A DNA stretch of 64,000 nt from Paraburkholderia mimosarum LMG 23256 = NBRC 106338 (lineage in GTDB: Bacteria; Pseudomonadota; Gammaproteobacteria; Burkholderiales; Burkholderiaceae): positions 62,001 through 126,000 of the forward strand of contig NZ_BBJJ01000001.1 of the NCBI RefSeq assembly GCF_000739815.1, written 5' to 3'. Position 1 is the first letter of the stretch. Every line of letters begins with the position of its first letter. Under the pieces are notes generated by a model that saw only the letters and a program-made list of their open reading frames with translations, was not told the origin of the DNA and did no database searches. The translations under genes and the position numbers were made by a program. This document shows positions 8,829-18,231 of the stretch, one piece after another.

Positions 8829-10193
8829 ATGCCCCAATCGCAATCGATCGCCCCGGACCGTGGGTCCAAAGCCGCGCACGCTTACGCCTCGACCGCGCAA
8901 GCCTCAAATCTCTCGATGCAGGACGACTCGCTCTATCGCAAGGTGTCGGCGCGCGTCATTCCGTTCCTGTTCGTTTGCTACGTCGTGTCGTTCCTCGACC
9001 GCATCAACATCGGCTTCGCGCAGTTGCAGATGAAGCACGATCTGGGCTTCAGCGACGCCATGTACGGCCTCGGCGCCGCCGTTTTCTACGTGGGCTACGT
9101 GCTGTGCGAAGTGCCGAGCAACATGCTGCTTGCGCGCTTCGGCGCGCGCCGCACGTTCACGCGCATCATGCTGCTGTGGGGCATTGCTTCCACGTGCATG
9201 ATGTTCGTGTCGAGCCCCACGCAGTTCTACGCGCTGCGCTTCCTGCTGGGCGTATTCGAGGCGGGCTTCTTTCCGGGCATCGTGTTGTATCTCACGTACT
9301 GGTATCCGGCGCGCCGCCGCGCGGCCGTGTTCTCGATCTTCTTTGCGGGCGTCGCGGTGGCGGGCGTGCTGGGCGGCCTCATCTCGGGCTGGATCATGCG
9401 CGACATGGCGGGCGTGCTCGGTCTGGCCGGCTGGCGCTGGATGTTCGTGATCGAAGGGCTCCCGGCCGTGCTGCTCGGCCTCGTCGCGGCGTTCTGGCTC
9501 GTGGACGGCCCTGAAAAGGCCGGGTGGCTGAGCGAAGCCGAAAAGGCCCACCTTCTCGCGCAACGCGTTGGCGAAGGCGGCCACGCGCATTCCACGCGCT
9601 CGTTCGGCGCGGCGTTGCGCGACCCGCGTGTCTACCTCTTCGCGTTCATCTATTTCTCGCTGACCTGTGCCTCGCTCACGCTGAACTTCTGGATGCCGCT
9701 CATGATCCGCGACTTCGGCGTGCATGACGTGCTGTGGATCAGCCTCTATACGGTCATTCCGAATGCGCTTGGCGCGGTGGGCCTCATGTGGATCGCACGC
9801 CGCTCGGACCGGCGCGGCGAACGGCGCTGGCATTTCGCGGCCTGCACCGTTGGCGGCGGCATTGCGTTGGCGCTGCTCACGCTCCATCTTCCGAGCTTTG
9901 CCGCGATGATGGCGATCCTTTCGGTCGCAGCGGTGCTGATCTTTGCCGCCTTGCCGATCTTCTGGGCGGTGCCTTCTGCGTATCTTTCGGGCAAGGCGGC
10001 GGCCGCCGGCATCGCGCTCATCAGCAGCATCGGTATTACTAGCGGCATTGTGAGCCCATGGGCGATAGGGCTCATCAAGACGCATACCGGCAGCATGGAT
10101 AACGCACTGTATGTGCTCGCGGCACTGCTGGCGGTGAGCGGGGCGGCGCTGGTGGCCGGGGTGCCGGCTTCCGCTGGCAGTCGGTCAAATTAG
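8829..10193 (+). CDS. MFS transporter, ACS (anion:cation symporter) family
   Basis: A 454-residue inner-membrane carrier with 12 predicted helices. The sequence VSFLDRINIGFAQLQMKHDL in helix 1 is the hallmark of the ACS family, which carries organic anions such as phthalate, tartrate, hexuronates and related acids. GFSDAMYGLGAAVFYVGYVLCEVPSN follows in helix 2. The ATG at 8829 is chosen because TTTGGAGACTGGCAG precedes it; an in-frame alternative start at 8790 has no such site. The gene stands alone behind its own promoter and is convergent with the LysR gene. The substrate cannot be read from the sequence. A phenylpropanoid or a hydroxy-acid used by the neighbouring oxidoreductase are both possible. 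Confidence 0.85.
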   Translation: MPQSQSIAPDRGSKAAHAYASTAQASNLSMQDDSLYRKVSARVIPFLFVCYVVSFLDRINIGFAQLQMKHDLGFSDAMYGLGAAVFYVGYVLCEVPSNMLLARFGARRTFTRIMLLWGIASTCMMFVSSPTQFYALRFLLGVFEAGFFPGIVLYLTYWYPARRRAAVFSIFFAGVAVAGVLGGLISGWIMRDMAGVLGLAGWRWMFVIEGLPAVLLGLVAAFWLVDGPEKAGWLSEAEKAHLLAQRVGEGGHAHSTRSFGAALRDPRVYLFAFIYFSLTCASLTLNFWMPLMIRDFGVHDVLWISLYTVIPNALGAVGLMWIARRSDRRGERRWHFAACTVGGGIALALLTLHLPSFAAMMAILSVAAVLIFAALPIFWAVPSAYLSGKAAAAGIALISSIGITSGIVSPWAIGLIKTHTGSMDNALYVLAALLAVSGAALVAGVPASAGSRSN

Positions 10194-10312
10194 GCAAGCC
10201 TGAGCAGCGCGCCAATGCGGCAATCGAGCGGTGCGCCGCGTTTCGTCACCGGCATGGGCGCTGCTTTCGTTAGCGCGCTCGATGTCGAAATTCGATACTT
10301 GCGACCGGCAAA

Positions 10313-11239
10313 TCAAGACGCCCCGGCAAGCTCCTGCAACAGCCAGTCACGAAACGCAACCAGCACGGGGTGGCGCTGCGCACGCTCCGGGTAGACCAGA
10401 TAGTACGAGCGCGAGCTTTGCACCGCTTCGAATGGGCTGAGAAGCCGGTGTTCCTTCAATTCGTCTTCCACCAGCATGCGCGGCACGAGTCCCACGCCGA
10501 TGCCGGCCACGACCGCCTGGATCAGATGCGAGGTCAGCTCGAAACTCGGACCCGGTTTCAGGGCGTCGTGGGGCAAGCCGAAATGCGCGCACCATTCGCG
10601 CCATGCGTCGGGGAAGCTGCGCACGCGCAGCAACGTAAGGCCTTCGAGGGCTTCCATCGTCGGAGCAGCGGCGCGTCGTCGTGACCTCGATGATCTTCGC
10701 GCGAAGGGCAGTGCCGCGGGGTTGCCGACCAGCACCAGTTCCTCCGCGTAGAGCCTGTGCGCCGTCACGCCAGGCCAGCGGCCGTCGCCTACTACGATGG
10801 CGGCGTCGAGATCCTGCGTCGAAAAGTCGGCGGCCTCGATGCGCGAATCGAGATCGACCTGCAAATCGGGGTGCGCCTGATAGAAGCGGTGCAGGCGCGG
10901 CAGCAGCCACTTGGCGCCGAATGTCGGCAGGGTTGCGACGCGCAGCTGCGTTTTCGGCGCATTCGAGGTGAGGGCCTGCAGCGTCGCGCTGCGGATCAGC
11001 GAGAGTGCGTGGGAAATCTCGGCCATATAGGCCCGGCCGATGTCCGTCGGCACGATGCGCTTGCCCTCGCGCGTGAAAAGCGTCAGGTCCAGCATCGCTT
11101 CGAGCGCCTGAACCTGGCGGCTCACGGCGCTCTGCGTGAGCGACAATTCCTCCGCGGCACGCGTGAAGCTCTCATGTCGCGCGGACGCTTCGAACGCGAG
11201 CAGCAGCGACATGGAAGGCGTGAGCTTGCGGTAATTCAT
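10313..11239 (-). CDS. LysR-family regulator, GcvA-like
   Basis: A 308-residue LysR regulator. The winged helix-turn-helix at residues ~8-66 (LAFEASARHESFTRAAEELSLTQSAVSRQVQALE) is very clear. The remainder is a periplasmic-binding-like effector domain of the GcvA subgroup (LRVATLPTFGAKWLLPRL). A short Arg-rich stretch near residues 180-190 is unusual, but the total length is normal and the frame stays intact. The start at 11239 has GAGG seven bases upstream. It is divergent from the large FAD/Fe-S enzyme gene and is its likely regulator. Confidence 0.9.
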   Translation of the reverse strand: MNYRKLTPSMSLLLAFEASARHESFTRAAEELSLTQSAVSRQVQALEAMLDLTLFTREGKRIVPTDIGRAYMAEISHALSLIRSATLQALTSNAPKTQLRVATLPTFGAKWLLPRLHRFYQAHPDLQVDLDSRIEAADFSTQDLDAAIVVGDGRWPGVTAHRLYAEELVLVGNPAALPFARRSSRSRRRAAAPTMEALEGLTLLRVRSFPDAWREWCAHFGLPHDALKPGPSFELTSHLIQAVVAGIGVGLVPRMLVEDELKEHRLLSPFEAVQSSRSYYLVYPERAQRHPVLVAFRDWLLQELAGAS

Positions 11240-11274
11240 TCATAAACCTCATGATCAACCCAACGAACATACGT

Positions 11275-11303
11275 TTGCCTGGGGCGGATTCGCACGCGAC
11301 AAT
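11275..11303 (+). promoter_or_regulatory. Predicted promoter of the FAD/Fe-S oxidoreductase gene
   Basis: TTGCCT (11275-11280) and GACAAT (11298-11303) with a 17-bp spacer, giving a start near 11310. It lies in the gap between the divergent LysR gene and the oxidoreductase. It supports the downstream ATG at 11335 rather than the in-frame ATGs at 11251 and 11302. Confidence 0.45.
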
Positions 11304-11334
11304 GCATTCCGATAATGGCGTCCCATACTTGATC

Positions 11335-14300
11335 ATGACCATTGCCCAGCTTGCCGTCGGCGAATTCGTTAGTCCGGAAATCCGTCAATTTTTGCATGAA
11401 TTGCAGGCGTCCGGTTTCGAGGGCGAAGTGGATACGAGCCACGCCACGCGCACGGTGCTGGCCACGGACAATTCGATTTACCAGCGCTACCCGCGCGCCG
11501 TCGTGTTTCCGCGCCATGCGCAGGATGTAGAGCGCCTCGCGAGCCTGCTCGGGCGCGAGGCGTTTCGCGGCGTGGCGGTCGCCGCGCGCGGCGGCGGCAC
11601 GGGCACGAACGGGCAATCGCTGACCGAAGGCATCGTGGTCGATATGTCGAGGCATATGAACCGCGTCCTCGAAATCGACCCCGTTGCGCGTACGGCCAGA
11701 GTGGAGGCTGGCGTCGTCAAGGATCAGCTCAATGCGGAGCTGAAACGGCATGGGCTTTTCTTCGCGCCGGAGCTTTCGACTTCGAACCGCGCGACCATCG
11801 GCGGCATGATCAGCACCGATGCGAGCGGGCAGGGCAGTTGCACCTACGGGAAAACGCGCGACCATGTCCTTGCGCTGGAAACGGTCCTGGTGGGCGGCGA
11901 GCGCCTCTCCAGCGCGCCAGTCGATGACGCCGCGTTCGCGGCGCTTTGCGCGCGCGATGACAGGGTCGGCGCCGTCTATCGCACCGCGCGCGACATCAGC
12001 GAACGCGAAGCCGGCCTGATACGCGAGCGCTTTCCCCAATTGAACCGCTGCCTCACGGGTTACGACCTCGCTCATTTGCACGACAGTGAAGGCCGCTTCG
12101 ATATCAACAGCGTGTTGTGCGGCTCGGAAGGCACGCTCGGCTTCATCGTCGAGGCGACGCTGAATGTGCTGCCGGTGCCAAAACACGCGGCGCTCGTCAA
12201 CATCCGCTATGAGGGTTTCATGGATGCCCTGCGCGATGCGCGCGCGCTGATGGCACATCGTCCGCTCTCGATCGAAACCGTCGATTCCACGGTGCTGCGG
12301 CTGGCGCGCGAGGACATCGTCTGGCAAAGCGTGGCCGCGTACTTCCCCGATGACGAAGGCATCGAAGGCGGCGCGAGCGGTATCAACATGGTCGAATTCA
12401 ACGGCGACGACGTGGACGAACTGCACGCACGCGTGGCCGCGTTTGTCGAGCACCTCAATACCGATGCGAGCGTGAAGCGTCTTGGCCACACGATCGCCGA
12501 AGGCGAGGCCGAAATCGGCCGCGTCTACGCGATGCGCAAGCGCGCGGTGGGCCTGCTGGGCAACGTGCGCGGCGCGAGCCGCCCGCAGCCCTTCGTGGAA
12601 GACACGGCAGTGCCACCCGAGAATCTCCCCGACTATATTGCCGAATTTCGCGCGCTGCTCGATGGGTTCGGCCTGCGCTACGGCATGTTCGGCCACGTGG
12701 ATGCGGGGGTGCTGCACGTACGCCCTGCGCTCGACATGCGCAACCCCGACGAGGCCGCGCTCGTGCGCCCCATTTCGGACGCGGTGACCGCCTTGACCAT
12801 GAAGTACGGCGGCCTGCTGTGGGGCGAGCATGGCAAGGGCGTGCGCTCCGAATACGTGCCCGCGTATTTCGGGCCCTTGTATCCGGCACTGCAGCGGCTG
12901 AAGGCGGCATTCGATCCGCACAACCAGCTCAATCCCGGCAAGATCGCCACGCCGGCGGGCGCGAGTGCGACGCTGCTGAAGATCGACACGACGCCGCTGC
13001 GCGGCGAACTTGACCGCCGGATCGACGAGCGAGTGTGGCAAGCCAATGCCGACGCCGTTCACTGCAACGGCAACGGCGCCTGCTACAACTTCGACCCCGA
13101 CGACGCGATGTGCCCGTCATGGAAGGCCACCCGCGAGCGCGCGCACTCGCCGAAGGGCCGTGCCTCGCTCATGCGGGAATGGCTGCGCATGCAACAGGAT
13201 GCGGGGGTGGATGTGACCGCGCCGCCGGTGGCGGCGGCGTTGCCGGTGCGCATCGTCAACAGCGTGCGCAAGCGCAAAGGCGAGCCCGACTTTTCGCATG
13301 AAGTTTATGACGCCATGGCCGGTTGCCTTTCGTGCAAGTCTTGTGCGGGGCAGTGCCCAGTGAAGGTGAGCGTGCCCGAGTTCCGCGCGCGTTTTCTGGA
13401 GCGGTATCACACACGTTATTTGCGACCGCTGCGCGACTATCTGATCGGTTCGCTCGAATCCACGGTGCCGCGCGTTGCGGCGCTGCCGGGCGCGCGAAGC
13501 GTCTACAACGCGCTGATGGGGGCGCGTCTCGTCAGAGCGTTGCTTGCGCGCTGCCTCGGCATGGTCGATAGCCCGTTGCTGAGCGACGTCTCGTGGCGTG
13601 GCGCGTTGCGCAGGTCCGGCGCGCAGTTGGCGACGCCGGAGCGGCTCGCCGCGCTCAACGACGCAGGGCGCCAGCGTAGCGTGATCGTGGTTCAGGACGC
13701 CTTCACGCGCTACTTCGAAACGCCGGTGGCGGCCGCGTTCCTGGAACTCGCCGCGCGTCTTGGTTATCAGGTCTTCGTCGCGCCTTATCTGCCCAACGGC
13801 AAACCGCTGCACGTGCAGGGCTTTCTACCGCAATTTCGCCGCGCGGCCCGCCGCAATGCGGCGCAACTCGCGGCGCTCGCGCGTTCCGGCGTGCCGCTGG
13901 TCGGCCTCGATCCGGCCATGACGCTCGTATACCGTCAGGAGTACACAAAGGTGGAAGGGATCGAGGCGCCGCCCGTGGTGAAGCTGCCGCAGGAATGGCT
14001 GCTCGGTGCGTTGCGGGGGCGCGCCGCAGCGTCGAGCGTGACCGCGTCGTTCCGCCTGCTCCCGCATTGCACCGAGCGCACCAATGCGAGCGCCGCCACG
14101 GGCTTGTGGAAGGAAGTATTCGCGGCGGCCGGTCTCGCGCTCACGACGCCCGCTAGCGGATGCTGCGGCATGTCGGGCACATATGGCCACGAAGCGCGAA
14201 ACCGGGTGACTTCGGAGACGATCTTCGAGCAATCGTGGGCCCGGCATGTCGATGCGGCATCCAACCGGGCGCCTGGTGCGGATGAGTTGCTCGCCACCGG

Positions 14301-14385
14301 CTATTCCTGCCGTTGCCAGGTCAAGCGTTTGCGCGGGCGGCAGTTGCGTCACCCGGTTCAGGCGTTGCTGGATGCCATGCGCTGA
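11335..14385 (+). CDS. ydiJ: FAD-linked oxidase / 4Fe-4S oxidoreductase, YdiJ-like D-2-hydroxyglutarate dehydrogenase
   Basis: A ~1016-residue fusion protein that should oxidise a D-2-hydroxy acid, with electrons passing to the respiratory chain. Order: an N-terminal FAD-binding PCMH domain (AVVFPRHAQDVERLASLL, then GGGTGTNGQSLTEGIVVDMSRHMNR), a FAD-oxidase C-terminal domain (GMFGHVDAGVLHVRPALDM, GLLWGEHGKG), an Fe-S region with CLSCKSCAGQCPVKV, and a C-terminal CCG-like half (LLPHCTERTN, CCGMSGTYGHE). The length matches E. coli YdiJ (1018). The start at 11335 is chosen by alignment from memory with YdiJ and by the promoter position. Glycolate or D-lactate oxidation are alternatives for the exact substrate. 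Confidence 0.88.
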   Translation: MTIAQLAVGEFVSPEIRQFLHELQASGFEGEVDTSHATRTVLATDNSIYQRYPRAVVFPRHAQDVERLASLLGREAFRGVAVAARGGGTGTNGQSLTEGIVVDMSRHMNRVLEIDPVARTARVEAGVVKDQLNAELKRHGLFFAPELSTSNRATIGGMISTDASGQGSCTYGKTRDHVLALETVLVGGERLSSAPVDDAAFAALCARDDRVGAVYRTARDISEREAGLIRERFPQLNRCLTGYDLAHLHDSEGRFDINSVLCGSEGTLGFIVEATLNVLPVPKHAALVNIRYEGFMDALRDARALMAHRPLSIETVDSTVLRLAREDIVWQSVAAYFPDDEGIEGGASGINMVEFNGDDVDELHARVAAFVEHLNTDASVKRLGHTIAEGEAEIGRVYAMRKRAVGLLGNVRGASRPQPFVEDTAVPPENLPDYIAEFRALLDGFGLRYGMFGHVDAGVLHVRPALDMRNPDEAALVRPISDAVTALTMKYGGLLWGEHGKGVRSEYVPAYFGPLYPALQRLKAAFDPHNQLNPGKIATPAGASATLLKIDTTPLRGELDRRIDERVWQANADAVHCNGNGACYNFDPDDAMCPSWKATRERAHSPKGRASLMREWLRMQQDAGVDVTAPPVAAALPVRIVNSVRKRKGEPDFSHEVYDAMAGCLSCKSCAGQCPVKVSVPEFRARFLERYHTRYLRPLRDYLIGSLESTVPRVAALPGARSVYNALMGARLVRALLARCLGMVDSPLLSDVSWRGALRRSGAQLATPERLAALNDAGRQRSVIVVQDAFTRYFETPVAAAFLELAARLGYQVFVAPYLPNGKPLHVQGFLPQFRRAARRNAAQLAALARSGVPLVGLDPAMTLVYRQEYTKVEGIEAPPVVKLPQEWLLGALRGRAAASSVTASFRLLPHCTERTNASAATGLWKEVFAAAGLALTTPASGCCGMSGTYGHEARNRVTSETIFEQSWARHVDAASNRAPGADELLATGYSCRCQVKRLRGRQLRHPVQALLDAMR

Positions 14386-14416
14386 ACCATCGCGTTGAAC
14401 CTTTCCGTGCGAGCAC

Positions 14417-15661
14417 TCATCGATTGAGTCCCATCTGTGCACGCCCGAGCGGCGTGAGGTCGTCGATCATTGCGCGCCCAACGAAATCGACTTCGAAGTG
14501 ATCCGCCGGGAAATCGGGAGGACTCTTGCCATCGAGAAAGCCTGGAAGCTGCCGCTCGAGATACGCGTCGTTCTTGGCGCACGACGGGGCCGAGGCGATA
14601 TACATCACGTTGCTGTAGCCCTTGCCGCGATGCGCATCCTCAACGGCATGAATGACGTCGCTATGCCAGAAGACCGCATCGCCGGCCTGCATCAAGGGGA
14701 TCGACGAAAGCGCGTGGAAAAGTGGCGCATGGTACTCCGGCTTGATCGACAAGGCGCGGCCTGGCATCGCACCACATAGGTCGTCGTCGGCGATATCGTC
14801 TTGCAGCGCACGCAGCAGGATATAGACCATCGCGTTCGCAATGGGCACGAGTTGGAGCGTGCCGTCGCCGGGGCCTTGCGGCGTGAGCGCCGTCCATCCC
14901 TGGAACGTGCGGAACATGGAGCAGACCGCCGGCGACGGAATTTCCTCGACCTCGGTGCGCCATGCCGCGTCGAACGGGTCGTAGCGGCGCCAATCGCCGG
15001 AGAAGACATGCCGGTAGACCTTGCGGAAGTTCGCTTCGATCCAGCGCTCGACCGAACCGCCGTCGCAGTGAGCGGAGAGCCCCAGCGATTCGGAGCCGGG
15101 CGGACGTCGGCGCAGCCTGTCCGCATAAACCGGCACGTGGTCCGGATCGAAATGCATGCGGCCTTCGCTCTCATTGCGCCACAGCCGGTTCAGGAACACG
15201 CGCGCCTGCGTCAGCTCGGGCGACTGGCGCGCCAGCACCTGCGGTTTCGACCAGTAGACACCGTAAATTTGCGGCTTGCTCGAGGCGAGCTGACCGAAGT
15301 ATTTGTCTTCCGCGCGATTGAGCAGTTTCTGGTCGAGTCTGTTTCGCTCGACGTATTGCGCAATATCATTGTCCCACTGCTCCACGAGCGAGCGGTCGAA
15401 TACGTTGCGGATGACACAGGCGCCTCGTGCCTTGACGAGCGCAATCCGGTCCGCGCCGATGCGGTTTTCCACGATGTCCGCAAACGGTATTTCGGGGATG
15501 ACGGGCTCGCCGCGCTGCCGAAGCTGCGCGATGCGCTGCGCCTCTTCGTGCATCGCCGATTCCACTTCGGCGAAAACCGCTTTGTAGTTCGGCAGGTTTT
15601 CGCGCAATTCGCGCTTCGCCTTGCGAATGGCCGCCGGAAGGTCGTCGATATGCAATGCCAT
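14417..15661 (-). CDS. DUF1479 (YbiU-like) probable Fe(II)/2-oxoglutarate oxygenase
   Basis: A 414-residue member of the DUF1479/YbiU family, whose biochemical role I do not know to be established. The fold is thought to be a cupin-type Fe(II)/2-oxoglutarate oxygenase. In this sequence a candidate metal triad is visible: H198-C-D200 in GLSAHCDGGS, and a later histidine in VFWHSDVIHAVED (His333 or His338). The N-terminal 80 residues are helical and charged. It is divergent from an AraC regulator 98 bp away and convergent with the YdiJ-like gene. No leader peptide is present, so it is cytoplasmic. The assignment to the family is good; the reaction is unknown. Confidence 0.82.
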   Translation of the reverse strand: MALHIDDLPAAIRKAKRELRENLPNYKAVFAEVESAMHEEAQRIAQLRQRGEPVIPEIPFADIVENRIGADRIALVKARGACVIRNVFDRSLVEQWDNDIAQYVERNRLDQKLLNRAEDKYFGQLASSKPQIYGVYWSKPQVLARQSPELTQARVFLNRLWRNESEGRMHFDPDHVPVYADRLRRRPPGSESLGLSAHCDGGSVERWIEANFRKVYRHVFSGDWRRYDPFDAAWRTEVEEIPSPAVCSMFRTFQGWTALTPQGPGDGTLQLVPIANAMVYILLRALQDDIADDDLCGAMPGRALSIKPEYHAPLFHALSSIPLMQAGDAVFWHSDVIHAVEDAHRGKGYSNVMYIASAPSCAKNDAYLERQLPGFLDGKSPPDFPADHFEVDFVGRAMIDDLTPLGRAQMGLNR

Positions 15662-15759
15662 TGGGTTGTCTCCACATCGTGATTTCGAATGCTCGCAGCG
15701 TACGCCGACGCGGCGTTGTCTGGTGATAGGATCCAGTCATTCTTTTTGCGGTTCCGGCC

Positions 15760-16743
15760 ATGAAAGCAGCGTACGAGCGCGTCGACTTCGGCAAAAGCTG
15801 TTCAGTGCGGGTTTACCATCGGCGCTTGCCGAAAATTCCGTTCGAGTGGCATCACCACCCCGAATACGAACTCACGCTGACGATGAACAGCCACGGCAAG
15901 CGCTTCATCGGGGACTCGGTCACCGTCTACGGCGACAACGACCTCGTCCTGGTCCCGCCGGACATGCCGCACACCTGGTCGTCCAATCGCTCGATCGACC
16001 CGGCGGACTCGCAGGTCGCGATCGTCATCTGGTTCGAGGGCGGCTGGGTGCAGCGCCTTGCAGACGTGTGCCCGGAGTACGCGGAGCTTCGCAACCTGTT
16101 GCGGCGCGCGGCCTGCGGGCTGGCCTTCGAAGCAGGCGCCGGCGCGCAGATGCGCGGCTATCTGGACCGCCTCCTGTGCGCGGACCCACGGGTGCGTCTT
16201 GCGGCGGTGCTCGACATCCTGGTCTGGTTGACGGACTTGCCCGCGAGCCCGTTGGCCACACCGAGCGCATTCGAAGGGCGAGTCGGCGCGTCTTCGGGCT
16301 ATGAGCCCGAGCAGTTGAACAGGGTGCTCGCGTTGATCGAGACACAGTTCTCCCAGCCCTTGCGGCTTTCGACGCTGGCCAAGGCGTCGGGTCTCTCCGA
16401 ACGCACGCTCACGCGGCACTTCGTGCAGCACATGGGCGAAAGCGTCGGGCAGTACATCGCGCGGGTTCGAATCGGCCATGCCTGCCGGATGCTGACCGAG
16501 TCGCAGATGCCCATTTCCGTCATCGCCGCATGGTCCGGGTTCCCGAATGTCGCCAACTTCAACCGGCAATTCAAGGCTGCGAAGGCATTGACTCCACTAG
16601 CCTACCGGCAGCGGTTCACGGGCGCGAAGCGCGCCGGGGAGCACGCCGTACCGCCCCTTACCGAACGCTCCCCTTCGCTGGAGAAAGCGCGACGAACGAC
16701 GAGGGGAACGACGGCCGGCAAGCCTCGCCAGTCTCGCGCCTGA
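15760..16743 (+). CDS. AraC-family regulator with cupin sensor domain
   Basis: A 327-residue regulator. The N-terminal ~100 residues form an AraC-type cupin (FEWHHHPEYELTLTMNSHG, then LVPPDMPHTWSSN), expected to bind a small ligand. The C-terminal ~100 residues contain two helix-turn-helices (LRLSTLAKASGLSERTLTRHF and MPISVIAAWSGFPNVANFNRQF). It is divergent from the DUF1479 gene and lies upstream of the ABC importer operon in the same direction, with 205 bp between. It probably controls one or both. The C-terminal ~35 residues are basic and low-complexity. Confidence 0.88.
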   Translation: MKAAYERVDFGKSCSVRVYHRRLPKIPFEWHHHPEYELTLTMNSHGKRFIGDSVTVYGDNDLVLVPPDMPHTWSSNRSIDPADSQVAIVIWFEGGWVQRLADVCPEYAELRNLLRRAACGLAFEAGAGAQMRGYLDRLLCADPRVRLAAVLDILVWLTDLPASPLATPSAFEGRVGASSGYEPEQLNRVLALIETQFSQPLRLSTLAKASGLSERTLTRHFVQHMGESVGQYIARVRIGHACRMLTESQMPISVIAAWSGFPNVANFNRQFKAAKALTPLAYRQRFTGAKRAGEHAVPPLTERSPSLEKARRTTRGTTAGKPRQSRA

Positions 16744-16948
16744 TGCGTGAGTGGCACGCTCCGCCGTCGGACCGTAAACGAGATGAAATAGAACGGGCGG
16801 CATGATGCAATGCGCTATGCCCTGTGGTGTCAGCGATTTCCCTGGCATGCTGTCATTGCCGCCGGGAATGTGGTGATATAGCGAAAATCGCACGACCGGA
16901 CAGAAATATCGCGAACGACACGCTATGCCCACACAAAGGAGACAGTCC

Positions 16949-18193
16949 ATGAGGATGTTGCGCGCGTTGCTGATTGGTGCGGTTGCAGGTTCTGCATGGG
17001 TGGCTGGGGCCGCGCGAGCGGAGACGGTCAGGATTGCGTTCATCGATCCACTGTCGGGCCTGATGGCATCGCTCGGAACGAATCAGCTGCATAGCTGGCA
17101 ATACATGGCCGAATTCGCCAATGAACATAACTGGGCAAACGGCACGAAGTTCGAGGTGGTCGGGTTCGACAACAAGCTCTCGCCGCAGGAGAGCCTGACG
17201 CTGCTGAACCAGGCCGCCGACCAGGGCATTCGCTATATCGTGCAGGGCAACGGATCCTCGGTGGGCATCGCGCTGGAAGATGCGGTCGCGAAGTACAATG
17301 CGCGCAATCCGGGCAAGGAAATCGTCTATTTGAACTACGCCGCGGTGGATCCCGCGATGACCAACGCGCGGTGCGACTACTGGCACTTCCGCCTCGACGC
17401 GAACGCGGACATGAAGATGGATGCGCTCACCACGTTCCTCGCGCGCGACAAGGACATCAAGAAGGTCTACCTGATCAATCAGGACTACTCGTTCGGCCAT
17501 GACGTCTCGCGCGCGGCGCGCGAGGACCTGAAGAGCAAGCGCCCGGATATCGTGATCGTCGGCGACGACTTTCATCCGCTCGCGCGCGTGAAGGACTTCT
17601 CGCCTTACGCGACCAAGATCAAGGCTTCGGGCGCCGACACGGTCATCACGGGCAACTGGGGCAGCGATCTCGCGTTGCTCGTGAAGGCGAGCAAGGACGC
17701 GGGCGTGACGTCCAGCTTCTACACGTATTACGGCGGCACGACCGGCGTGCCGACCGCGATGGGTGCGGACGGCGCCGATCACGTCAAGTACGTGGGGGTG
17801 TTCGGCGCGAACACGGCGGGCAACCCGCCGGTGGACGGGCAGATCATCGAAGGCTACAAGAAGAAGTACAACGACGACTACTACCTGGCGACGGCCTATA
17901 CCGGCATCGCCATGTTGAGCAAGGCAATGAACGCAACGAAGTCGACGGATCCGGTCAAGGTGGCCAAGGCCTTCGAAGCCATGACGGTGGACGGCATGAA
18001 CGGCCCGGTGACGATGCGCGCCGCGGATCACCAGGCGCAGCAATCGCTGGTGATCGCGACCTGGACGCGGGTGGACGGCAAAGCCGTGAAGTACGATCAG
18101 GAGAACACCGGCTATGGCTGGCGCACCGACGTCCAGCTCGGGCCGACCGCGGCGACGCAGCCGACCACTTGCCAGATGAAGCGGCCGGGCTGA
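16949..18193 (+). CDS. ABC importer substrate-binding protein, branched-chain amino acid type
   Basis: A 414-residue exported binding protein. The N-terminus is a standard signal peptide (MRMLRALLIGAVAGSAWVAGAARA, cleavage about residue 24). The mature part is a type I periplasmic-binding fold (VRIAFIDPLSGLMASLGTNQ; IRYIVQGNGSSVGIALEDAV; DKDIKKVYLINQDYSFGHD). The ATG at 16949 follows AAAGGAGACAGTCC. It is the first gene of a five-gene importer operon. Ligands in this family range from Leu/Ile/Val to urea, amides and aromatic acids. The specificity cannot be read here. Confidence 0.9.
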   Translation: MRMLRALLIGAVAGSAWVAGAARAETVRIAFIDPLSGLMASLGTNQLHSWQYMAEFANEHNWANGTKFEVVGFDNKLSPQESLTLLNQAADQGIRYIVQGNGSSVGIALEDAVAKYNARNPGKEIVYLNYAAVDPAMTNARCDYWHFRLDANADMKMDALTTFLARDKDIKKVYLINQDYSFGHDVSRAAREDLKSKRPDIVIVGDDFHPLARVKDFSPYATKIKASGADTVITGNWGSDLALLVKASKDAGVTSSFYTYYGGTTGVPTAMGADGADHVKYVGVFGANTAGNPPVDGQIIEGYKKKYNDDYYLATAYTGIAMLSKAMNATKSTDPVKVAKAFEAMTVDGMNGPVTMRAADHQAQQSLVIATWTRVDGKAVKYDQENTGYGWRTDVQLGPTAATQPTTCQMKRPG

Positions 18194-18231
18194 ACGCTGC
18201 CGGCGCGACACTTCACAAGGATCATCGGGCA

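Noticed and set aside
10660..10700. Possible frameshift in the LysR gene, suggested by the Arg-rich stretch
   Set aside because: The frame is open throughout, the total length is normal and conserved segments occur on both sides in the same frame.
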